NCBI GenBank assembly: GCA_958346135.1
Contig: CATVQN010000111.1
Location: 1-5,043, forward strand
Origin: an uncultured Eubacteriales bacterium
Lineage (GTDB): Bacteria; Bacillota; Clostridia; Monoglobales; Monoglobaceae
DNA: 5,043 nucleotides
Reading direction: 5' to 3'
The notes beneath the pieces were generated by a model. The model ran no database searches and had not been told where the DNA came from. It worked only from the letters and a program-made list of their open reading frames with translations. Every line of letters starts with the position of its first letter. Within the stretch, counting starts at the first letter, position 1. This document shows positions 1-5,043 of the stretch, piece after piece. Position numbers and translations under genes: made by a program.

Positions 1-133
1 AATTTTAGTGCAAAATGACGGAAAATATGCAAGCTTAATGCGTGCAAAGCCGTCAGGCGTTATTGAATCAGTGTTTCCTAAAATCTGTGTTTGGACGATT
101 TGTGAGAAAAGGTCTTTTTAGGAGGGATCTGAA
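1..133 (+). other. Leader region upstream of glgP
   Basis: AT-rich stretch with no recognisable gene, ending in the ribosome binding site of glgP. It holds an imperfect inverted repeat at 28-46 (TGCAAGC, spacer TTAAT, GCGTGCA; six of seven pairs match) that could be an operator. A TAAAAT hexamer at 79-84 resembles a -10 box, but no convincing -35 lies 16-18 bases before it, so I do not call a promoter. One forward frame is open from position 2 to a TAG at 119-121 (39 codons). It could be the tail of an upstream gene cut by the window edge, but I do not recognise the peptide and an open stretch of that length is not rare by chance. Confidence 0.5.
120..126 (+). promoter_or_regulatory. Strong ribosome binding site for the original glgP start
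   Basis: AGGAGGG, a near-perfect Shine-Dalgarno match, lies seven bases before a TTG at 134-136. It is the reason for placing the original glgP start at 134 rather than at ATG 271, which has no such site in front of it. Confidence 0.8.
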
Positions 134-274
134 TTGAAAGAAAAGAAGAAATCTGCTGAGCATATGGCAAAAAAGAAATTTATCAAGAACGAGATCGTGG
201 GCAAGGTAAAGCGGTATTTTGGTAAACCATTGACCAGGCGACTCAGCGTGAAATTTATACAGCGGTCTCCATGA
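134..274 (+). CDS. glgP: Displaced N-terminal fragment of glycogen phosphorylase (frameshifted)
   Basis: A 46-codon reading frame starts at TTG 134 behind a strong ribosome binding site and ends at TGA 272-274. Its first 31 residues are lysine-rich and end in GKVKRYFGK, which is how bacterial glycogen phosphorylases begin just before a conserved T-I-D/E-x-A-T segment. That continuation (IDQATQREIYTAVS) is present at once, but in the frame of the downstream gene from ATT 229. The last 15 residues of this frame are therefore out-of-frame and look unlike the family. One base is missing around 224-228: AAACC here, where AAAACC would keep the frame and give GKTIDQAT. The fragment has no function on its own. 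It is either part of an intact gene hidden by a sequencing error or the remnant of a true frameshift. Confidence 0.8.
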   Translation: MKEKKKSAEHMAKKKFIKNEIVGKVKRYFGKPLTRRLSVKFIQRSP

Positions 275-2580
275 CCATTCGTGACGAGATTATGGACAAA
301 TGGGTGACCTATAAAGAAAAAACGGATAAAAAACCGCAGAAGGAGCTGTACTACCTGTCCTTTGAGTTTCTCATGGGAAGGGCTATGGGCAACAACCTGA
401 TGAATCTTAGAGAGACCGATGTTTACCGGGAAGTTCTGGATGAGATGGGGGTTGACCTCTCCGAAGTGGAGGAGTATGAAACTGACGCAGGACTCGGAAA
501 CGGCGGACTGGGTCGGCTTGCGGCATGTTTTTTGGATTCTTTGACCAATTTGGAACTGCCGGCTTTTGGCTGCGGTATCCGTTATGAATACGGGCTGTTT
601 CGGCAGAAAATTGTGGACGGTTATCAGATTGAGATGCCTGATCCTTGGCAGCAGAGCGGAAATATATGGGATATTGCCCGCCCGGAGGACATAAAAGAGG
701 TTCATTTTAACGGTAAGGTAGAGGAATATATGGAGGACGGTCAGTTAAAGTTCCGGCATACCGGTTACAATACCGTTATTGCGGAGCCTTATGATATGCC
801 GATTACCGGTTTTGAAAGCGAGACAGTGAATACGCTGCGGCTCTGGCGCGCCAGATCGCCGGAGGTCATCGACATGAGTGAGTTCAACCGAGGTGACTAT
901 CTGAAGGCTACCGAGGATAAGGAACTCGCTGAGGTGATTTCTAAAATCCTCTATCCGGAGGATAACCACTATGAAGGCAAGCTTCTGCGGCTAAAGCAGC
1001 AGTATTTCTTTGTTTCGGCTACTATCCAGTGGATTTTAAGCAAGCACAAGCAAAAGGGCCTCAGCTTGCAGCAGCTTCCGGAGTATGTGCAGATTCATAT
1101 TAACGATACCCACCCAACCATTGCGATTCCGGAGCTGATGCGGATTCTGATGGATGAGGAAGGCATGGGCTGGGATGAGGCATGGAGCATTGTAGGCAGA
1201 ACCTTTGCCTATACCAATCATACCATTTTATGCGAGGCGCTGGAAAAATGGCCTCTTGAGATGGTGGAACACCTTCTGCCTCGGATTTCTATGATTATCC
1301 GGGAGATTGACCGTCGGCAGCGAGCTGCCCTTTGGGAGCGGTTCCCGGGGGATAACGGAAAAATCGAATATATGTCGGTGATTTCTCGCGGTCAGGTGAG
1401 CATGGCAAATCTTTGCCTTACCGCCTGTCACAGCATCAATGGCGTGGCGGCATTGCACACAGAAATTTTGAAGAAGGAAACCTTTAAGGACTATTACAGT
1501 ATCTATCCCTATAAATTTAAAAACATGACCAACGGAGTGACATTTAGACGGTGGTTGTATAAAGCAAATCCTCAGCTTGCACAGCTGATTACCGATACCA
1601 TCGGCGATGGCTGGATTAAGGATTACCGCCAAATGGAAAAGCTGGTTCCGGCGGCGGATGACAGCGCTTTTCGGGAGAAGTTTGCGGCCATAAAGCTTGA
1701 AAACAAGAAAAAACTGGCCGCCTATATCAAAGAGCACAACGGCATCGAAGTAGATCCCAATTCTATGTTTGATGTGCAGATTAAGCGGCTTCATGAGTAC
1801 AAGCGTCAGCTGCTGAAAGCAATGCAGATTATTTGGCGGTATCAGCAGATTATTGATAATCCTGCTGCTGCGGATTTGCTGCCGACCACTTATATCTTCG
1901 CTGCCAAGGCGGCACCCGGCTATCACATGGCAAAGCTGATTATAAAATTCATCAACAGTGTGGCTGAAGTGGTAAACAATGACCCCAGGGTAAAGGATAT
2001 ATTAAAGGTGGTGTTCATTGAAAACTACAGCGTCTCTATTGCAGAAAAGATTGTGGCTGCAGCGGACGTAAGTGAACAGATTTCTACCGCCTCCAAAGAG
2101 GCTTCCGGGACCGGTAACATGAAGCTGATGCTAAACGGTGCGCTTACCATCGGCACGATGGACGGCGCCAATGTGGAGATCCGGGAGCAGGTGGGAGACG
2201 ATAATATCTTTATTTTCGGACTCTCTTCTCAGGAGGTGCTGAATATTTATGCGCACGGGCATTCGCCCAGTCCGGAGCTTTATGCCGGCAATCCGGTGAT
2301 CAAGCGGGTGGTGGATACCTTAATCGACGGTACCTTTAGTCAGGACAATCTGTTTTATGACCTGTATCACTCCCTGGTGATGAACGGCGGCTTTGCGGAT
2401 ACCTATCTGCTGCTTCCGGACTTTGACTCTTATCTTCAGGCTTGTCAGAGGGTAATGGATAAATTCCGGGATAAAGAAGCTTGGATGCGCAGCGCGGTAC
2501 TCAATACCGCCCATTCCGGTTTCTTCTCCAGTGATCGTACCATTGAGGATTATAACCGTGAAATTTGGCATTTACGCTGA
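271..2580 (+). CDS. glgP: Glycogen/alpha-glucan phosphorylase (GT35), main open frame lacking its N-terminus
   Basis: Cytoplasmic, pyridoxal-phosphate-dependent enzyme that removes glucose from glycogen or maltodextrin ends with phosphate, giving glucose-1-phosphate. Residues counted from ATG 271 (769 aa): YYLSFEFLMGR (27-37); the glycine-rich GLGNGGLGRL (74-83); HINDTHP (276-282); YTNHT (314-318), whose His matches the glucose-contacting His377 of the muscle enzyme; FDVQIKRLHEYKRQ (500-513), with the phosphate-site Arg506 and Lys511; AAKAAPGYHMAK (544-555); and the PLP signature EASGTGNMK, with the cofactor lysine at 618. The ending (REIWHLR) is typical, so the C-terminus is complete. The catalytic core is intact, but about 46 N-terminal residues lie upstream in another frame. 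In-frame coding resumes at 229, and TAA at 223-225 blocks further extension. ATG 271 has no good ribosome binding site. Restoring one base gives 815 aa from TTG 134, a normal family length. A terminator follows. Maltodextrin versus glycogen preference cannot be decided from sequence. Confidence 0.95.
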   Translation: MTIRDEIMDKWVTYKEKTDKKPQKELYYLSFEFLMGRAMGNNLMNLRETDVYREVLDEMGVDLSEVEEYETDAGLGNGGLGRLAACFLDSLTNLELPAFGCGIRYEYGLFRQKIVDGYQIEMPDPWQQSGNIWDIARPEDIKEVHFNGKVEEYMEDGQLKFRHTGYNTVIAEPYDMPITGFESETVNTLRLWRARSPEVIDMSEFNRGDYLKATEDKELAEVISKILYPEDNHYEGKLLRLKQQYFFVSATIQWILSKHKQKGLSLQQLPEYVQIHINDTHPTIAIPELMRILMDEEGMGWDEAWSIVGRTFAYTNHTILCEALEKWPLEMVEHLLPRISMIIREIDRRQRAALWERFPGDNGKIEYMSVISRGQVSMANLCLTACHSINGVAALHTEILKKETFKDYYSIYPYKFKNMTNGVTFRRWLYKANPQLAQLITDTIGDGWIKDYRQMEKLVPAADDSAFREKFAAIKLENKKKLAAYIKEHNGIEVDPNSMFDVQIKRLHEYKRQLLKAMQIIWRYQQIIDNPAAADLLPTTYIFAAKAAPGYHMAKLIIKFINSVAEVVNNDPRVKDILKVVFIENYSVSIAEKIVAAADVSEQISTASKEASGTGNMKLMLNGALTIGTMDGANVEIREQVGDDNIFIFGLSSQEVLNIYAHGHSPSPELYAGNPVIKRVVDTLIDGTFSQDNLFYDLYHSLVMNGGFADTYLLLPDFDSYLQACQRVMDKFRDKEAWMRSAVLNTAHSGFFSSDRTIEDYNREIWHLR

Positions 2581-2600
2581 TTTTTAAATACGAATTGGAT

Positions 2601-2643
2601 AAAAGGCGGAGGGGTGCCGGTCCCCTCCGAACCCCCTTTTTTT
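2601..2643 (+). terminator. Probable Rho-independent terminator of glgP
   Basis: Perfect 8-bp GC-rich stem CGGAGGGG (2607-2614) with CCCCTCCG (2622-2629) and a seven-base loop, followed by AACCCCC and seven T (2637-2643). AAAAGG (2601-2606) can also pair with CCTTTT (2635-2640), extending the stem across a small bulge to the T tract. It begins 20 bases after the glgP stop and separates glgP from the transporter genes. The T tract does not directly follow the core stem, so the fold is slightly unusual. Confidence 0.75.
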
Positions 2644-2652
2644 AACCGGAAA

Positions 2653-2664
2653 ATACATATGTAT
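2653..2664. repeat. Perfect 12-bp palindrome before the binding-protein gene
   Basis: ATACATATGTAT is its own reverse complement and abuts the AGGAG ribosome binding site at 2665-2669. The position suits a repressor operator or a site that affects translation start, but an AT-rich palindrome of this size can also arise by chance. No clear -35/-10 pair was found between the terminator and the gene. Confidence 0.35.
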
Positions 2665-2678
2665 AGGAGTTATGAAAA

Positions 2679-3506
2679 ATGAAAAAATTGTTTGGAATGA
2701 TCTGTATGTTGGCTTTGAGTATTTCTTTGGTGGGCTGCGGCAATACGCCGGCGCCGACTGCCGGTACCGAAACCGATGAAAAAAATGATGCGGCTGCAAG
2801 TGATCTTGCCTATGTACAGGACAAGGGTGAAATGATTATCGGCTATACCGTATATGAGCCTATGAATTATACCGACGAAAACGGAAAGCTGATAGGCTTT
2901 GACACTGAATTTGCCGAGGCTGTTTGCGAAAAGCTGGGCGTGAATCCGAAGTTTGTTGAGATTGACTGGGACAACAAGTTTTTAGAGCTGGATTCTAAAA
3001 GCATTGACTGTATCTGGAACGGCATGACCATTACCGACGAGGTGAAGAAGAACACCAATGTTACCAATGCCTATGTGAAGAATGCCCAGGTTGTTGTCAT
3101 GAAAAAAGAGGCAGTTGGTCAGTATGCCGATGCGGAGGCTATGAAGGATCTGAAGTTTGCGGCCGAGGCGGGTTCCGCCGGCGAAGCGGCAATCGAAGAG
3201 AGCGGCCTGAATGCAAACTATACGGCTGTTGCAGCGCAGACCGATGCGCTGCTTGAAGTGATGAGCGGTTCTGTAGACGCCTGCGTGATTGACAATACTA
3301 TGGCAAAAGCCATGACCGGAGAGGGAACCAGTTATGCATCTCTGGCACCGGGCATAGAGCTGACTTCCGAGGAATATGGGATTGGCTTTAGAAAGGGTTC
3401 TGATCTGACACAAAAAGTAAATGAGATTATCGAAGAACTGACTACAGACGGAACCATGGAAAAACTGGCGGAGAAGTATCAGCTGACCCTGGCTGACGCT
3501 GCCTAA
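2679..3506 (+). CDS. Amino acid ABC transporter solute-binding lipoprotein (SBP family 3)
   Basis: Extracellular receptor of the importer encoded by this and the next two genes. The 275-aa protein starts with a lipoprotein signal peptide: KK, a hydrophobic stretch (4-18) and lipobox LVGC, with the lipidated Cys at 20. A Thr/Ala/Asp-rich linker (about 22-42) follows. The family signature is clear at 73-86 (GFDTEFAEAVCEKL). Other family landmarks are NGMTIT (114-119), AGSAGE (164-169), the Asp in VIDN (205) that normally holds the ligand amino group, and GIGFRKGS (234-241). The start is set by AGGAG (2665-2669) nine bases before ATG 2679. An earlier ATG at 2672 is out of frame and too close to that site. 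Oddity: the Arg that normally follows TITDE and binds the ligand carboxylate is Val122. Only one Arg (238) occurs in the whole protein. The substrate is therefore uncertain: a polar amino acid is the default, a non-standard ligand is possible. Confidence 0.93.
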   Translation: MKKLFGMICMLALSISLVGCGNTPAPTAGTETDEKNDAAASDLAYVQDKGEMIIGYTVYEPMNYTDENGKLIGFDTEFAEAVCEKLGVNPKFVEIDWDNKFLELDSKSIDCIWNGMTITDEVKKNTNVTNAYVKNAQVVVMKKEAVGQYADAEAMKDLKFAAEAGSAGEAAIEESGLNANYTAVAAQTDALLEVMSGSVDACVIDNTMAKAMTGEGTSYASLAPGIELTSEEYGIGFRKGSDLTQKVNEIIEELTTDGTMEKLAEKYQLTLADAA

Positions 3507-3519
3507 CAGTAAAAATGAT

Positions 3520-3557
3520 AAGCAGAGGCCGGAGTGAAATCCGATGCCTCTGCTTTT
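3520..3557 (+). terminator. Intercistronic hairpin, likely partial terminator or mRNA stabiliser
   Basis: AAGCAGAGGC (3520-3529) pairs perfectly with GCCTCTGCTT (3546-3555). Inside it CGGA (3530-3533) pairs with TCCG (3540-3543) around the loop GTGAAA, leaving a two-base bulge. Four T (3554-3557) end the structure. It starts 13 bases after the binding-protein stop. The T tract is short, so I expect read-through into the permease with extra binding-protein mRNA, as is common in ABC importer operons. A complete stop with a separate permease promoter is less likely, since no good promoter is seen downstream. Confidence 0.75.
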
Positions 3558-3613
3558 GACGGATTAGAAACTTTTTGTGATGCAGGGCATTTAGCTCGCA
3601 CATCATACGGAAT

Positions 3614-3617
3614 GGAG
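3614..3617 (+). promoter_or_regulatory. Ribosome binding site deciding the permease start
   Basis: GGAG lies six bases before ATG 3624 and overlaps the in-frame ATG at 3612. It favours 3624 over 3612 and over the far-upstream GTG at 3534, which sits in the loop of the hairpin. Confidence 0.55.
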
Positions 3618-3623
3618 ATTGTT

Positions 3624-4313
3624 ATGTTTGCACAGGTGACGCTTAGCCTCTTTGAGGGGTTTGTGATGACCCTAAAAATTTTTATACTGACCCTTTCCAT
3701 GGCGCTGCCCCTGGGACTCTTGATCTGTTTTGGTTCTATGACAAAAATCCGGCCGCTGCGCTGGCTGATTCGAGTTTTTATCTGGATCATCCGGGGTACG
3801 CCCCTGATGCTTCAGTTGATTGTGATTTACTACGGTCCCGGTTTGGTTGCGGCATGGGCGGCCTCCTATGCGGAAAATTCGTTTTTTGCCTGGATTGCAT
3901 CCTGGACAGTGCCGGAGCGGTTCGCTGCGGTGATTATTGCCTTTGTCATTAACTATTCCTGCTATTTTTCGGAGATTTACCGAGGCGGAATCGAGGCGAT
4001 CCCCAGGGGACAATATGAGGCAGGACAGGTTCTGGGGATGACTCGGATTCAGACGTTTTTCCGGGTGGTTCTTTTGCAGGTAGTCAAGCACATTGTGCCG
4101 CCTATGAGCAACGAGATTATCACTTTGGTAAAAGATACTTCACTGGCCAGAATCATTATGGTTTATGAGATTATCTGGAATGCCCAGAAATTCATTAAAT
4201 CCGATGGTCTTCTGTGGCCGCTGTTCTACACGGGTGTATACTATTTGCTGTTCTGCGGGCTTTTGACTCTGATTTTCCGTTACATAGAGAATCGGCTGGA
4301 TTATTTTGAGTAA
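3624..4313 (+). CDS. Amino acid ABC transporter permease (GlnP/HisM type)
   Basis: Inner-membrane channel subunit of the importer. From ATG 3624 the protein is 229 aa, typical for the family. Hydrophobic segments lie near 11-36, 49-70, 98-117, 146-160 (weaker) and 196-219. RGTPLMLQL (57-65) is a hallmark of polar amino acid permeases. The EAA loop that docks on the ATPase runs from about 117 to 153, with YEAGQVLG (131-138) at its core and the conserved Gly138. KDTSLARI (170-177) is another family hallmark. The frame is open back to a GTG at 3534, but the extra 30 residues are polar, unlike the family and encoded partly by the hairpin, so I reject them. ATG 3612 is a possible alternative. Only one permease gene is visible, which suggests a homodimer unless a second lies outside the window. 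The ATPase gene begins 12 bases after the stop. Confidence 0.93.
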   Translation: MFAQVTLSLFEGFVMTLKIFILTLSMALPLGLLICFGSMTKIRPLRWLIRVFIWIIRGTPLMLQLIVIYYGPGLVAAWAASYAENSFFAWIASWTVPERFAAVIIAFVINYSCYFSEIYRGGIEAIPRGQYEAGQVLGMTRIQTFFRVVLLQVVKHIVPPMSNEIITLVKDTSLARIIMVYEIIWNAQKFIKSDGLLWPLFYTGVYYLLFCGLLTLIFRYIENRLDYFE

Positions 4314-4325
4314 AGGGGTGTTGGT

Positions 4326-5043
4326 ATGAAGATACTGGAAATTAAAAACCTCTATAAGAGCTTTGGCAAAACCGAAGTTTTAAAAGACGTCAGTTTCTCT
4401 ATGGAAGAGGGAGACGTACTTTCGATTATCGGCTCGTCCGGCAGCGGCAAGACTACGCTGCTTCGGTGTATTAACTTTTTGGAGCGTGCCGATCGGGGAC
4501 AGGTTCTGCTGGATGGCAAGGTTCTCTTTGACGGAGAGTCAGAAAAAACCTACTCCGCCAGGGAAATCCGAAAAAAACAGCTGAATTTCGGGCTTGTATT
4601 CCAGGATTTCAATCTCTTTCCCCAATATAATGTACTGGATAATGTCATGCTTGCGCCCCGGCTATTGGCCAAGGAGCGTGAGGATTTTAAAACAAGAAAA
4701 AAAGAAATTTACGCCGAAATTGAGAAGACTGCCCGGGAGCTTTTGGAGCGCGTGGGACTTTCTGAAAAGCTTTCTAATTATCCCTGCCAGCTATCCGGCG
4801 GTCAGAAGCAACGGGTATCTATTGCCCGTGCGCTGGCGTTAAAGCCCCGTGTACTGTTTTTTGATGAACCCACCTCTGCGCTGGATCCTGAGCTGACCGG
4901 TGAGATTCTTAAGGTGATCCGCCGACTTGCGGCAGAGCATATCACCATGGTGATTGTAACCCATGAAATTGATTTTGCCAGCAACGTCAGTGACAAAATC
5001 ATCTTTATGGCAGACGGCACCGTTGCGGAGGAAGGAACGCCGG
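4326..5043 (+). CDS. Amino acid ABC transporter ATP-binding protein (GlnQ/HisP type), 3' end cut off by window
   Basis: Cytoplasmic ATPase that powers the importer. 239 codons are visible with no stop before the window edge; the sequence breaks off in EEGTP, where relatives have roughly 15-25 residues left. Motifs in order: aromatic A-loop residue Phe13, Walker A GSSGSGKT (36-43), Q-loop Gln93 in VFQDFNLFPQ, signature LSGGQ (156-160), Walker B VLFFDEP (176-182) with catalytic Glu181, D-loop SALD (184-187) and switch His213 in VTHE. All catalytic residues are present. The stretch between the Q-loop and the signature (about 111-135) is some ten residues longer than in E. coli GlnQ and rich in Lys and Glu. 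AAAGGGG (4312-4318) lies seven bases before ATG 4326 and overlaps the end of the permease gene, so the two are likely translated together. Confidence 0.95.
   Translation, partial: MKILEIKNLYKSFGKTEVLKDVSFSMEEGDVLSIIGSSGSGKTTLLRCINFLERADRGQVLLDGKVLFDGESEKTYSAREIRKKQLNFGLVFQDFNLFPQYNVLDNVMLAPRLLAKEREDFKTRKKEIYAEIEKTARELLERVGLSEKLSNYPCQLSGGQKQRVSIARALALKPRVLFFDEPTSALDPELTGEILKVIRRLAAEHITMVIVTHEIDFASNVSDKIIFMADGTVAEEGTP

Noticed and set aside
2..121. Open forward frame of 39 codons ending at TAG 119-121, possibly the tail of an upstream gene
   Set aside because: The peptide is not recognisable, the region is AT-rich like a leader, and an open run of this length is not rare by chance. It cannot be settled without the sequence to the left.
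221..232. Programmed -1 ribosomal frameshift in glgP
   Set aside because: There is no X-XXY-YYZ slippery heptamer in the needed frame and only three A in the run. Phosphorylases are not known to use recoding, so a missing base is the simpler reading.
118..705. 195-codon open frame on the minus strand
   Set aside because: It lies opposite glgP, has no ribosome binding site or family features, and is explained as an antisense shadow of a conserved gene.
1228..1926. 232-codon open frame on the minus strand
   Set aside because: Antisense to the conserved catalytic part of glgP, with no recognisable domain.
2672..2779. Short open frame from ATG 2672 overlapping the binding-protein start
   Set aside because: The start is only two bases after AGGAG and gives a 35-codon frame with no features. 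ATG 2679 has correct spacing and opens a clear lipoprotein.
3556..3584. TTGACG at 3556-3561 as a -35 box for the permease
   Set aside because: No acceptable -10 hexamer lies 16-18 bases downstream (the positions read TGATGC, GATGCA, ATGCAG), and the site overlaps the hairpin T tract.
4594..4842. 82-codon forward frame inside the ATPase region
   Set aside because: Out of frame with a fully supported ATPase carrying all its motifs; it is a shadow frame.
4802..5020. 72-codon minus-strand frame at the right edge
   Set aside because: Antisense to the signature, Walker B and H-loop coding of the ATPase, with no independent support.

Overview
The window looks like chromosome from a member of the Firmicutes, most likely class Clostridia (Lachnospiraceae-like is my best guess). 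The reasons are strong Shine-Dalgarno sites (AGGAGGG), a TTG start, a Lys-Lys lipoprotein signal peptide, moderate base composition and the style of the proteins. The taxonomic call is an inference from protein character, not from a marker gene. The four genes are all on the + strand and belong to well-known families. I found no mobile element, RNA gene, CRISPR array or clearly new system.

Layout: positions 1-133 are a leader region ending in a strong ribosome binding site. Next comes glgP (glycogen/alpha-glucan phosphorylase). Its reading frame is broken near position 226: the N-terminal 31 or so residues are read from a TTG at 134 in one frame, and the rest continues in another frame through 2580. 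Adding back one base near 226 restores an 815-residue protein of normal family length. As written, the large open frame starts at ATG 271, which overlaps the stop of the upstream fragment (ATGA). A GC-rich hairpin with a T tract (2601-2643) closes the glgP transcript.

From 2679 to the right edge lies a three-gene polar amino acid ABC importer: a lipoprotein solute-binding protein (2679-3506), a GlnP/HisM-type permease (start most likely 3624, ending 4313) and a GlnQ/HisP-type ATPase (4326 to the edge, C-terminus cut off). A strong hairpin with a short T tract between the binding protein and the permease probably sets their unequal expression. Permease and ATPase are 12 bases apart and probably co-translated. 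The binding protein catches the substrate outside the membrane, the permease carries it across (probably as a homodimer, since only one permease gene is seen), and the ATPase drives the cycle.

The points most worth a second look are the glgP frameshift, the loss in the binding protein of the arginine that normally holds the amino acid carboxylate, the intercistronic hairpin, and a perfect 12-base palindrome abutting the binding protein's ribosome binding site.
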